Positions 32,886 through 43,809 of a DNA stretch of 64,000 nucleotides are shown in pieces. The translations under genes were made by a program, and so were the position numbers. The DNA is from Bubalus kerabau (lineage: Eukaryota > Chordata > Mammalia > Artiodactyla > Bovidae): the NCBI RefSeq assembly GCF_029407905.1, contig NC_073634.1:28595501-28659500 (forward strand), read 5' to 3'. The stretch's first letter is position 1, and each line of letters starts with the position of its first letter. Under the pieces are notes generated by a model, which was not told the origin of the DNA, searched no databases, and saw only the letters and a program-made list of their open reading frames with translations.

Positions 32886-33073
32886 ATCTGGCAGAAAGAG
32901 ACTCAATCAACAGAGCATGTATCCATCTAGAGTACCACCCCGCCCCCTTGCCAGGGTGGCAGGATCAGAACCTATATTTGCAGCAGCAGTTGGAATGCTA
33001 AGAGTCAACTCTCTAAACTCTCCCCACACAATGGGTTGGAGGAAACACATGGTATTAATAAGAGAGTATAAGA

Positions 33074-33172
33074 ACACTCCAGGATTCTTGCCTGGGAAAT
33101 CCCAAGGACAGAGGAGCCTGGTGGGCTACAGTCCACAGGGTTGCAAAGAGTCTGACATGACTTAGCGACTAA
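33074..33172 (+). mobile_element. Bov-A monomer
   Basis: Starts mid-unit (cactccaggattcttgcctg) and ends agtctgacatgacttagcga with a short A/C tail. It is truncated at the 5' end and has no tRNA head. Confidence 0.9.
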
Positions 33173-33642
33173 AACAACAAAACAATAAGGAATGAGTATA
33201 CATTTGTCTTAGATCATCTCTGGCCTGCAGTGAGAAGTTCCATCACCCAGAAGAAGTGTCAAGGATGCCAAGGAATTGGGTTAGGATGAGGTTTAGAGTT
33301 AGTCTTCAGCAAACATACAGAGAAAGACTTGCTTAGAAAGAACTAACAATTTACAAAACACTGATACAATATCTGTTCTAACTTAAGAGTTTCTAGCTTT
33401 ACAACACAGACATATTTCTGAAAAGCTACATACAACATTTTTCAAATTACAAATTATTTCTTTGTAAAATAAATCCCAGTTTAAATTATTTAGGGACAGC
33501 TTTATTATACATGATAATTTATTTTTTTCTAATATCTGGATCCTCAAACTATTGAGTTTCCTGAGATCAACAAGTAACTCTCTAATGCAGTAAACCTCAC
33601 TAAGGAAAAATAAAATTTGTTTAGTCAAGACAGTTAATTGAA
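33173..33642. other. AT-rich unique sequence
   Basis: An 81-codon minus-strand frame (33383-33628) is rich in Leu/Asn/Lys, as expected for AT-rich DNA. No domain. Confidence 0.4.
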
Positions 33643-33983
33643 AGCAATTCCCTGGTGGTCCAGTGGTTAGTGGGCTTCCCTAGTGGCTCAGACAGTAAAG
33701 AATCTGCCTATAACATAGGAGACTTGTGTTTGATCCCTGGGTCAGAAAGATTCCCTGGAGGAGGGCATGACAACCCACTCCAGTATTCTTGCCTGGAGAA
33801 TCTCACGGACAGAGAAGCCTGGCAGGCTACGGTCCACAAGGTCGCAAAGATGTGGATAAAACTGAAGCGACTTAGCCTGCCTGTCAGTGGTTAGGACTCA
33901 GCACTTTCGCTGCCGTGGCCCTGGTTCAATCCCTGGTCAGGGAACTAAGATCTTGTAAGCTGTGTGTCATGGCCAGGAAAAAA
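33643..33983 (+). mobile_element. CHR-type SINE interrupted by Bov-tA
   Basis: The left part (33643-33670, caattccctggtggtccagt) resumes at 33895 (gactcagcactttcgctgcc) and ends catggccaggaaaaaaaaaa. The break is exactly the Bov-tA insertion. Confidence 0.93.
33671..33884 (+). mobile_element. Bov-tA SINE nested in CHR SINE
   Basis: A complete Bov-tA (tgggcttccctagtggctca to gcgacttagcctgcctgt) lies between perfect 10-bp copies of cagtggttag (33661-33670 and 33885-33894). That sequence belongs to the CHR host, so the order of insertion is certain. Confidence 0.96.
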
Positions 33984-34309
33984 AAAAACTGAAGCTGAGT
34001 GTTGGGCATAAGGGATTCATTATATTATTCTGTCTACATTTGTGTATATTTAAAATTTTTATTAAAAAAATTAAAAAATATTTACAGAGGGAGAGAAGGG
34101 AAAGAAAAAAAACCTTGCTATAGGACATAGAGATGAAATCAATATAAAAAGATCTTATGATCTTGTGCAGGAAATAAGATATGTACATAAATAAAATTCA
34201 AGGTAAAAACAGTAAGTGTTGTAAGAGAGATAGAGAACAGAAGGTCCAGAAATAACTGAAAGAAGATGATAAAAGTGACACAAACAGTAGTGAAAAGACT
34301 GACTTACTT
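33984..34309. other. AT-rich sequence, possible L1M tail
   Basis: The part around 34010-34080 (attattctgtctacatttgt, then an AT-rich end) resembles an L1M 3' terminus. The rest is unassigned. Confidence 0.35.
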
Positions 34310-34319
34310 AAGATAGACA

Positions 34320-35259
34320 TGGAACAACAGACTGGTTCCAAAGAGGAAAAGGAGCACGTCAAGGCTGTATACTGTCACCCTGCTTATTTAACTTATATGC
34401 AGAGTATATCATGAAAAACGCTGGGCTGGAGGAAGCACAAGCTGGAATCAAGACTGCCGGGAGAAATATCAATAACCTCAGATATGCAGATGACACCACC
34501 CTTATGGCAGAAAGTGAAGAGGAACTAAAGAGCCTCTTGATGAAAGTGAAAGTGGAGAGTGAAAAAGTTGGCTTAAAGCTCAACATTCAGAAAACGAAGA
34601 TCATGGCATCTGGTCCCACCACTTCATGGGAAATAGATGGGGAAACAGTGGAAACAGTGTAAGACTTTTTTTTTTGGGCTCCAAAATCACTGCAGATGGT
34701 GATCGCAGCCATGAAATTCAAAGACGCTTACTCCTTGGAAGGAAAGTTATGACCAACCTAGACAGCATATTCAAAAGCAGAGACATTACTTTGCCAACAA
34801 AGGTTCGTCTAGTCAAGGCTATGGTTTTTCCTGTGGTCATGTATGGATGTGAGAGTTGGACTGTGAAGAAAGCTGAGCGCCGAAGAATTGAGCTTTTGAA
34901 CTGTGGTGTTGGAGAAGACTCTTGAGAGTCCCTTGGACTGTGAGGAGATCCAACCAGTCCATTCTAAAGGAGATCAGTCTTGGGTGTTCATTGGAAGGTG
35001 TTCATTAAAGCTGAAACTCCAGTACTTTGGCCACCTCATGTGAAGAGTTGACTCATTGGAAAAGACTCTGATGCTGGGAGGGATTGGGGGCTGGAGAAGA
35101 AGGGGACGACAGAGGATGAGACGGCTGGATGGCATCACCGACTCGATGGACACGAGTTTGAGTGAACTCCGGGAGTTAGTGATGGACAGGAAGGCCTGGC
35201 GTGCTGCAATTCATGGGGTCGCAAAGAGTCAGATACGACTGAGCGACTGAACTGAACTG
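34320..35259 (+). mobile_element. BovB LINE, 5'-truncated, with target-site duplication
   Basis: A 940-bp BovB copy covering the last part of the RT domain and the 3' end. It is bounded by perfect 10-bp duplications, aagatagaca (34310-34319 and 35260-35269). RTE-type BovB is known to encode an endonuclease/RT and to mobilise the Bov SINEs, whose 3' ends match its own. This copy is dead: 5' truncated, with a stop and a frameshift. Confidence 0.95.
34411..34925 (+). pseudogene. BovB reverse-transcriptase remnant, frameshifted
   Basis: The first frame (34411-34662) contains the RT catalytic motif YADD within NLRYADDTTLMAESEEELKS, followed by thumb-region sequence, and stops at a TAA where other copies read TCA. 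The second frame (34626-34925) continues the same protein (KITADGDRSHEIQRRLLLGR onward). The two are separated by a frameshift at a T-run near 34669-34678. No methionine start or endonuclease domain is present, so it is inactive. Confidence 0.9.
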
Positions 35260-35319
35260 AAGATAGACAACCAACTAGTTCTTTGGGAAATAATATAGTT
35301 GGGTCTGTATCCAAATACT

Positions 35320-36990
35320 TGTAGTAAATAAATTTAAGATGGAGAAAATAATTAAATGTTAAGAAAAAAGAAACCGTAAAATGGCAGAAGAAAACAGGAA
35401 AATGTTTTACAATTTTCAGGCAAAAACAGACTAAGAATGAACACAAAGCTATGAATAAAAAAATAAGCAGAAAAACGATGTGTTTATAACATAAAAACTG
35501 CAATCTTTTGTGTAGTGAAAACTACCAGGAATATTCAAAAGTATAGGTAAGCCAGGGGTAAAATATTTGCTAATTCCCCTAAGGAACAAAGCTCTTGCAA
35601 ATTAATAACAAAAATGAAAGTAACTGAGTGAAATGTGGCAGGGAGTTACACACTTCCTCATTCATAGCACCCTCAGCACCTCAATAATCTTTTCATGGTG
35701 CCTCTAGGCCAAAGGAAATACCTAACAGTTCCATTTATTAAGTAGTTAGGTCCAAACAACCTAATAAGTATTTATGCCCTACAACTTAGGAACTGTTTGA
35801 AAAAATAAGACACATAAGTTGAAAGCAAAAATATTTTTATTTCATTCTTTAATAACCACAATTACTTACTAATGGGATGTGTGTGCCTGCTGGATACTTT
35901 ATAACTCTGCAAGCTCTGGAAATCTCGGGACTCCACTAGCCTCATTCCTGTTCCACATGGATTTTCTCATGGGACTAGCTCTTTATTACAGCAACTATCA
36001 AACACTCAACTTTGCAAAGACATACAGAATCATCAAAAGGAATGCAGTGTGAGCTAATGCTGATAACTATAAATGACTTCAAGCAAGTAGTTCACATAAT
36101 ATCTCACAGATGGCAAGTATCATTGTCCTTCTCTGCCCCAAATTGAAAATATCCCACGACACTCTGGCACATGCTTTGGGAACTGCAAATCTGTTTAGCC
36201 GAGAATATAAACAAGCAATTCACAGATGAAATACAAATAGCCAATAAACACATGAGGACATGAGGACACATGTTTAGTTTCATTAACATTTAAGGAAGGG
36301 CAATTCAAACAATGCATTTTTAAAAGAAAAAAAATTAATAAACAGAGAATTTTCTCTAAAGGGTAGGACCCATCAATATTGGGATAAGGAAACAGACATT
36401 GTCATTCATGGTGGGAGGAGGAACTGTTTCAACCTTTTCGGGAGGTAAGGAGCAGGGCCACATTGCTGCACACACAATGTATTCCATATAGATGGCCTCA
36501 TCTGTTTGTTAGACAAAGCAGCAAGTTGGGAATGTCACTGTTGCTATCAAAATGGAAAACATGAACTTTCTTTAACCTTGAAATACCCATTTCTAGGAAT
36601 TTATCTCACAGAAACATTTACAGGTATGGGCACAGAAACAGATGCCCAAGGATGATCTCAAGCAGCACTTACTGTAAGAGGAAAATTTAGAAACAGTCAA
36701 TACAGGACCGGTTGAAAAAATGATGGGATATTCCTACATAGTATCCCATCATATCTAGCCAAGCAGTGCCTTCATTAAAAATAATGTTGTAGATTTATAT
36801 GGATCAACATGAAAATATCTCTAAGACACACTGGTAAGTGAAAAAACAAGCTGCAAAAATAGTATGATCCCATTTTACCTGATGCCAAATTATTAACATC
36901 ATGGGGATTGGACTTTTACCTTCGACACTGTACATTTCTGTAATTTAGAAAGTTTCACAGTAAGAATGTATTACTTTTTAAAACTTCTTA
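35320..36990 (+). mobile_element. L1M LINE (ORF2 end and 3' UTR), interrupted
   Basis: Left part 35320-35640 (aagctcttgcaaattaataa) and right part from about 36197 (gcaattcacagatgaaatac, then ccatttctaggaatttatct, then tgatgggatattcctacata) follow L1 ORF2 and its 3' UTR in sense direction. About 556 bp of other DNA separates them at a point where L1 consensus is continuous. Confidence 0.8.
35641..36196. mobile_element. Unassigned ~560-bp insert within L1M
   Basis: From gggagttacacacttcctca to about tgcaaatctgtttagcc. It has no obvious inverted termini or tRNA head. It contains fragments of protein-like sequence on both strands but no long frame. It could be an unrecognised interspersed repeat, an LTR fragment or a retrocopied transcript, and I cannot name it. 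Confidence 0.5.
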
Positions 36991-37026
36991 TTTTGAAGTT
37001 TAAAACCTCATATTTTGAAATAATTA

Positions 37027-37216
37027 CAGTTGACCCTTGAACAACACAGGTTTGAATTGCAAGGGTCCATTTATACATGGGTGTTTCTCAGCAGTAAATA
37101 GTACAGTACCACAATCTGTGATTGGTTGGATCCAAGGATGCAGAGAAACCTTGGCAATGGAGGGCTGACTGTGAGTTATATGTGGATTAATCCCCACATT
37201 GTTCAAGGGCTAACTG
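37027..37216 (+). mobile_element. Tigger/MER2-type MITE with intact ends
   Basis: A 190-bp element with inverted termini (cagttgacccttgaacaaca and its near-complement ttgttcaagggctaactg), flanked by TA on both sides (37025-37026, 37217-37218). This is the hallmark of Tc1/mariner-pogo elements. The interior is deleted compared with longer family members, so it depended on a transposase supplied in trans. Confidence 0.88.
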
Positions 37217-37329
37217 TAGAGCCTCATCATAACAAGTTGCAAAACTAGAGTTGTTCCTTGCAGTCAGCATCCTCTAACTTGTGACACCTTATGTAACTGT
37301 AGTTCTATAACCAACGCAGAAAACCGACA

Positions 37330-37495
37330 GCCACATTACTGTTAACTAGACTACATATCTTCCTCAGTTGTCAGCATGTTTTACATGTATTTCTTTGTGT
37401 GTGTGTTTGGCAGGTGGACAGTTTTAGCCCATGCCTGGATTTATGTAGCCACCACTGAAATCAAGATACAAACTGTCTCATCACCACAAAGGAAG
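37330..37495 (-). mobile_element. L1M/L1ME 3' UTR fragment, reverse
   Basis: The string ggcaggtggacagttttagc, then tttatgtagccaccactgaa, atcaagatacaaactgtctc and atcaccacaaagg, follows antisense L1ME 3' UTR. Confidence 0.55.
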
Positions 37496-38959
37496 AAGAG
37501 CATTATTTTTGGTATCAGAAATAATAAAACAAAATAACATTCTTTTTATCATATATTTCCCAACTTCAACTCAGTATGAAAATTCACATACTAATAATTA
37601 TTGGGACGGGTGGCTGCGTGGCATTTTTCACCACAGAAATCAAAGAAAAGGAACTTTCAACACATCAAAGAAAAGGTGTTCCGACTTTTCCAAGGCTCCC
37701 CCTGGGTTCCCCCTCTGACTGTTCAGATCTGTGCCCAAACAAAGTGAGGAAGAGCCAGTCGGGGGAGAGACCCACTGAGGGTGGAGAAGGCGGACCACCA
37801 GGGAGGTGGGGAAGGGCCAGCTGAAGAGAGAGCTGCAGGAGTATCTATCTCCAGGGTTGTCTCCAGCAAACAAAGCCAAAGGAAATGCAGAGTTATTATA
37901 CTAATTTGTATTTCCCAGACTTTAGAGAAGCTGTAAAATGTGCCTTATAAAAAGGGTTTGACCCACAGAAGTGCCTGGCTTTCTGCATCTGGACTTTAGG
38001 CTTGTAACTCCAGCTGCCCAGTGAGGGGGTTTGGGGCAAAAGCCCCACAAACCTGGGCCTGGGCCAGAGACAGCCTCAGAGTCTGTTGGCTTCTAGCACA
38101 CTGTGCTAACAGAGATGCCTCCTTCTGAAAAATGAAAATGGAAAAAAAGTGGGTTGTTTTTTTTTGACTCTGTAGTTTGTAGCTTATTTCAAAGGTCATC
38201 AAAGTAAACAAAAGGAAAAGACTGTGACTCTTTATAAGTCAAAAAGTGACAACTGTTTATAAAGCAACTGTTTATATTTTCACATGGAGGGAGGAAAAAA
38301 AATGATTCCTCTAAGCCCCTAGGAATGGAGATGTGGGCAGCTCTCCCCCTCCCCCAGTTTGTTTGTTCCTTCGCCATTCGACACCTCCAGCAGCGAAGTC
38401 CAGGAACATCTGCTGTGTCCATTTTATGTGGAATTATAAAAGCCGACTGGATGGCTGGGATTTGTGAAATAAACCAGGCAGTGTCTCAAGAAGCAAAAGC
38501 CTCTGTAGCACCTCTTGCTAACTGTGCCTCCACTACCCTACTCCCGAGAGGTCCCAAGGCCCAGAGTCACAAAGCCCAGCTGCAGGAAGCTCTCTCCCAT
38601 TCTCCAGCCGTTTCCTCTAAGCGCCTCAGTTCAGGGAAGGGTGATTCCGGGAGGTCTAACTGAAGCCAAGGGTCAGTGAAACCAATCTTTATGAACCTCC
38701 TCTGATCCCTGAGGGTGATCAAAAACACCCTTTTCACTTGTGAGTTTTCTGGGCTTAGCTCATAATGAACTCTGGACAAACATTATGGATGAGTTTCAAA
38801 CAGGATTTTATAGGCTATGAGATATATTCCAAAACAATGAAACTAGATGGGATTACAATAATCATCTAAAAGGTACTTTTTAAAACATGGGGTGCCATGG
38901 GCATTAATCAAGGTGTGATCTCTGGTCTGTTATAAAGATTTCATATTATTTCTACTTAA
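37496..38959. other. Long unique block
   Basis: About 1.45 kb without recognised repeats. A TATA-like word (cttataaaaagg) lies near 37943 but has no supporting initiator or GC-rich context. Frames of up to 112 codons (38325-38663, plus) carry no domain. Confidence 0.4.
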
Positions 38960-39175
38960 TCCATTCAGGCTCAGCTCATCAAGTCCCTCTATGAAGTTCT
39001 TCCTGACAATTTTAGGTTGTGGCAATCTTTCCATCCTCTCATCCCACAGTATTTATTATCTGAACCACTCATTTGGCACCTAAGATATGTTGCCTTGATT
39101 GCTATTTATCTTTTTATGTAAACCATGTCTTTTTATCTCCTACAGAGCCTTACTGGAATGCAAAAGTTTGTTGAT
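38960..39175 (+). mobile_element. L2 LINE 3' fragment
   Basis: The string ggctcagctcatcaagtccc, tatgaagttcttcctgacaa, cccacagtatttattatctg and tctcctacagagccttactg follows L2 order. Confidence 0.65.
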
Positions 39176-39734
39176 TTGATTTTAAATTTAAGGCAATTAC
39201 CATGTGGGCTGAGATAAACAGTACTTCCAAGGCAATAGTTAACTCAATAGTGAAAGTAAACACCAAGACTGCTTGCGAATGGGTTGGCTTACAAAGCAAG
39301 ATGACCAATGAATGCAAGTCCTTGAGCCTGGAACATGTTTGCGGCCTGGGCCATCAGCCTGCTAGGCTGAGCCCACTAACATGTTGTGTTATGTATATGA
39401 ATTCATCATCCCTCCAACCTCATCTTAAGGAAGCTCATAATCTACCCTCTAAACCTACTTCAGCTCAAACACTGGCGCCTCTATGAAACTATTCTTTGAA
39501 CCGTTAAGATTTCTTTGTTGAGTGAGTGGCTGAATGAAACAATGACTTTCTGGGCAACCATCCGTGATCCATCTGGGCCTGTCCTCTTTCGCTACACTGC
39601 TGGAAGGCTATGAGGATCAGGTTTAAGGAAGTTCTAAGAAAAGTTGTTACAAAATTTCCCCCGTAAACAAGCCCTCCCTGTCAAATATCGGGGCTGACTA
39701 CTACAGGACAATGGGACGCTCCTCTAGGTACGTA
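39176..39734. other. Unique sequence
   Basis: No repeat called. The part 39400-39540 could be another worn L2 tail. A 94-codon plus frame (39202-39486) has no domain. Confidence 0.4.
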
Positions 39735-39945
39735 CTAAACCCAGGGTGATTTTACCTCCAAAGACATTTAGCATTGGCTAGAAACATTGCTGGTTGTCAC
39801 AGCTGTAAGCTACCAGCATCTGGCAGGTAGAGGCCAGAGAGGTTGCTAAGCTAAATATTCTATGATGCACAGAACAACCCCCCTGAACAAAGAATTATCC
39901 AGCCCAGAAGGTCAAGAGTGCTGAGGTTGAGAAGCCCTGGCCTAC
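39735..39945 (+). mobile_element. MER20 hAT MITE
   Basis: Landmarks: cagggtgattttacctccaa, gctggttgtcacagctgtaa, ctggcaggtagaggccagag, aaagaattatccagcccaga, gaggttgagaagccctg. The right terminus is recognisable and the left is worn. Confidence 0.82.
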
Positions 39946-39947
39946 TG

Positions 39948-40130
39948 TAACAGCAAGGGTTCTGCGGTCAAGACCTAGTTGGAGACCTTTGGAGAATTAT
40001 TTAACCTCTCTGAGCCTTAATTTCCTCATCTAGCCAATGGAGCTAATAACATAGCTCATCTCATGAGGGTACAGTGAGGTCTAAAAGATAACGGATATGA
40101 AAGACCTTTGCAATTACTCATTAAAAAATT
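39948..40130 (+). mobile_element. MIR SINE
   Basis: Directly after MER20: aagggttctgcggtcaagac, then aattatttaacctctctgag, then ttcctcatctagccaatgga, the standard MIR order. Confidence 0.75.
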
Positions 40131-41647
40131 AGTCATCCTTATTAATGAATGCATGCCCATGTGTGATTTTAATTTGGCTGTGCATTTGAAACATCTCGAG
40201 GTAAAAAGGAGACCAAATAACACTAGGAAAGCGAATCCCCTTGATTAAAGACTATTCTTCCATCCTCAGGGATTGTGTGCTATTTCCATAGTGTGGATAT
40301 CCCTCTTTATCCACCTGAGGTCTATGTTCTCCTGATACTGTGCTATTCGGTAATTTTCTTTAATCCTCTGTGGTACCTACTTATTTTTTTTTTTTTTTGG
40401 CAATTGTTTTCACTTGGCCACTGGACTTCTGCCTGTTGTGGTATTGTTCCTTAGCAATGCTTTTCTTAGTGGTCTCTGAATTTTCCCAATAACAGCGCTT
40501 TCTGACTAATCATCTCATTACAGCTTAACAATAACAAAGTGTACGGCAAGGATAAATTAATTGTCCTTCAGGTGCTTTGAGGAGTATAAGTACAGTACTT
40601 GTTATCAAGTTTGCTCTTTTTGTTGCAAGTTAATCTTTCTGCATCAAAGGTAAATTTAAACATTAGATTTACATCTAAGGCTAAGTTGTGCCATTCAGTG
40701 TTGTTAGAAGAATAACTGGTGACTCTTGAAGATATTAGGTCTCTAAGTTATGACCCTCAAGAGTTTAATCCTTGATACTCTAACAAACCATGCTCCATAA
40801 CCTCACATATCCAAAGCTATACCTCTCCAGCTCCATTTTCCTGCTGCACAGAGGCAAATGCTTTAAAAACTAAGCTAAGGAAGCATATTTTCTTATTTTT
40901 CTAAGTATTTCCTAAATGACCCAAATCAGGTAACAAACACTTCACCTTCCACTCAGGTCATTTCCTGGCTGAATCTGACCATTTCACTTTCAGTTTTTTT
41001 TTTTTTTTTTTTTAAAGGAATCAAAGCATCTTTCAGGTGTATATTAATCTCATAAAATGGATATCTGGATATTTCATATAGCAAGGAAGGCCTTACGGTC
41101 TTGTAGTCTTGGATAAAAGGTGTGTTAATATGTGTGTGTGCATGTGTTGAAAATTCCACAGATTCTTGATTTTCACAAACAGGCAATATACTCCCAGTCT
41201 CTTGAAATTAATGGTGAACTTCAGTAGAATGAAGTATGTCTGCATGACTGGCAGACTCTTAGCTATCATGAAAAAGGAGTTGAGTCAAGTGGTGGAGGAG
41301 GAAGAGGGTCTCACTTTGGTTCAGAGAGATGCCTTCAGCTTTGGCGATTACTGGTCATTTCACCATTGGAAAAACAAATGGAAAGGCAGGGTTCATCTTA
41401 CCATTGTGAGGAAGTAAGCAAGATACTCACCAATAGGGGAGTCTTGGTTCCTAAGTTGTGGACTAGGGGCATTGACTCTGATGGAAATAACACACAATCC
41501 CTGAGGATAGGACAGTAGTCTTTAATCAAGAGGAGTCACTTTCCTAGTATTACTTAAGTAGGCTTTTTATGTAATGTGACAGACTCAAAGGCCCAGTAGA
41601 GTGACTAAAACTGACTTCTCCTAACGCAAATGTATTAGTTTAAAGCA
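40131..41647. other. Long unique AT-rich block
   Basis: About 1.5 kb with no recognised transposon. Two T-runs occur (40384-40399; 40996-41014). The part 40140-40700 has sustained low repetitiveness and many homeodomain/SOX-like words, including aacaataacaaag and gataaattaattgtcc. Confidence 0.45.
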
Positions 41648-41868
41648 AGGTTTTTCAACCCCAGCACTACTGACATTTGGGACCAGAAGCTGTTTGTTGT
41701 GGGTCCTGTCCTCTGCATTATGGGATGTTTATCAGCATCCTTGGCCTCTACCTGATGGATGCTGATGGCATACCATCAGTTACAACAACCAAAAATATCT
41801 TCAGACACTGCAAAATGTCCTCTCTGGGGGAAAATGCTCCCAGTTGAGAATCCCTGCACTAGGAATTC
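41648..41868 (-). mobile_element. MER20 hAT MITE, reverse
   Basis: Reverse complement layout of the copy at 39735-39945: tttttcaaccccagcactac, gacatttgggaccagaagct, ttggcctctacctgatggat, aaaaatatcttcagacactg, and ctcccagttgagaatccctg with the terminal repeat. Confidence 0.85.
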
Positions 41869-41957
41869 AAATCTACACACTGATACCATGAATTATAGCT
41901 ACTTTGGGGAAGCAAATACTTAGTATGGTCTACCTTCTTAAGAAGATCCTGACTCAT

Positions 41958-42150
41958 TCTTTTTTTTTTTTTTTTCAGTATCTATCTATTTGGCTGTGCA
42001 GGGTTTTAGATGTGGTATGTGGGATCTTTAGCTACAGCATGCGAAGTCTTAGTTGCAGCATGTGGAATCTAGTTCCCTGACCATGGATCGAACAAAGGTC
42101 CCCTGCCCTGGGAGCATGGAGTCTTAGCTACTGGACCAGCAGGGAAGTCC
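41958..42150 (-). mobile_element. CHR-type tRNA SINE, reverse
   Basis: The T-run at 41961-41975 (complemented poly-A tail) is followed by ctatttggctgtgcagggtt, agttgcagcatgtggaatct and the complemented head ctggaccagcagggaagtcc. Confidence 0.92.
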
Positions 42151-42339
42151 TGGACTGATTCATTCATTCAGCAAATATTATACTGCTGATATGTGTCTTC
42201 TAGGAAGAGTGAATAGCATGTACAGGGGCCCTGGGGCAGGACAAGGCCTGGGTATTACAGGGAAGTTCAAGGGGTAAGAGTTGAATAACAGGAGGAAAGG
42301 GCAGTATGAGATGAAGTTGGAGAGACAGGCTGCTCAGAT
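42151..42339. other. Short unique stretch
   Basis: Contains the words cattcattcattcagcaaat and ggccctggggcaggacaagg. These look like the start of the old repeat that follows. Confidence 0.35.
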
Positions 42340-42700
42340 CACTGTGGTTCTTCTAAACTACTGTAAGAAGTGTGGATTTATTTTAAGCGTGATGGAACAC
42401 GGCTAATGAGCTTTAAGCAGGGATTAAGAAAATTTCAGCTGTGTTTTAAAAAGGTCCTTCTGTCCGACATAGAGAGTAGAATGAAGGGGGCGTGAGTACA
42501 AGCAAAGAGGTGGATGTAGCTGTCTAAGCAAAAGAGGAGACTGGCCTGAACAAGGATAGTGGTGTAGAGAATGAGAGTAGAGAAGCAGATGATACTGGTG
42601 GATTAGATACCAAGCTAAAGGAAACTTGAGCCCCAGGTTTCTCAAGAAATTGGGTAAATGATAGTGCCGTTCACTGAGAATGTAAAGCTTGGTGGAGGGC
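42340..42700 (+). mobile_element. Old interspersed repeat, class not assigned
   Basis: The string gagctttaagcagggattaa, gtgttttaaaaaggtccttc, agagtagaatgaagggggcg and gagactggcctgaacaagga matches a common mammalian repeat whose typical wording includes taaaaagatcactctggctg. I cannot name the class with confidence. Confidence 0.45.
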
Positions 42701-43072
42701 CATGTTTGTGGCTCAGCCAGGTTGTGGAATAAAGAGTGTGTATTTGCTCAGATGGGAAAACATCATCTTATAATCTCTATATCCTAGAGGTTTATGGTTT
42801 ATTTCAAGAGACAGCATACAGGTACAATACGGTCACACCCTCTGTGGGAGTAAGGTATAAAGTCACAGACCGGGGTGAACACTGTATACAGAGAAAGTGA
42901 CCTTCAGTCACAATCAGCACAGCCACAGACTCTGAAGAGACAGTACATTGCCAACTCACAGCTCACTGTTCACTCTGGGGCACATGTTCACTGAGAGAAA
43001 AGGCAATACAACTCAGCAGGCGATATGTAAATAGTTTTTCTCTTTTATTCTTTAACTTTACATATATTCAAC
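42701..43072. other. Unique sequence, nothing recognised
   Basis: No repeat or coding signal recognised. Confidence 0.4.
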
Positions 43073-43342
43073 AGCACCCCACTCCAGTACTCTTGCCTGG
43101 AAAATCCCATGGATGGAGGAGCCTGGTGAGCTGCAGTCCATGGGGTCGCTACGAGTCGGACACGACTGAGCGACTTCACTTCACTTTTCACTTTCATGCA
43201 TTGGAGAAGGAAATGGCAACCCACTCCAGTGTTCTTGCCTGGAGAATCCCAAGGACGGGGGAGCCTGGTGGGCTGCCGTCTGTGGGGTCTGACAGAGTTG
43301 GACACAACTGAAGTGACTTAGCAGCAGCAGCAGCAGCAGCAA
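43073..43342 (+). mobile_element. Bov-A2 dimeric SINE
   Basis: Two Bov-A units with the cacttttcactttcatgcat linker and a (agc)n tail (six or more units). Slight 5' truncation (starts aacagcaccccactccagta). Low divergence. Confidence 0.94.
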
Positions 43343-43809
43343 GCTAAATGAGTTCTGTATAATTCTACTAAATAAAAAATAAAATCCACTTTCACTTAAG
43401 ACGTGAAATACCAACAAATGAGATTTACTATCAAGCAAACTATATACAAATACATTCAGTTAATGAAAGATCTAAGGAAAGTGGGATAAAGGAAAGGCTC
43501 ACTTTCTGAAGAATGTGGCGTTTTAATTAGGAAGAAGTTACAGACAGAGAGACCAGAGAAGATTTGGCATCGCATACATACAATTGGTAGGCGACCCTCC
43601 ATGACCACTTGGGTCTTATTTCTCAGACCTCTATAAACAACTTCAATGAAAAACTAGGAGGTTTAAAGGTTTCAACAGCAATGGGGTATGATGCTAGGCA
43701 GAGGGGGAGGTATCCACAACACAGGAGGACTATGAATGAAAAAACACAAGTTTATTTATATACAAAACTTCTTCATACTGGAGGAGAGTGAAGCCAAGAA
43801 ACAAACCAT
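43343..43809. other. Unique A-rich sequence
   Basis: May hold further decayed L1 sequence upstream of the clear L1M below. Nothing could be assigned. Confidence 0.35.

Noticed and set aside
37940..37960. TATA-like word cttataaaaagg as a promoter
   Set aside because: Single motif with no initiator, GC box or CpG enrichment. Such words are frequent in AT-rich DNA.
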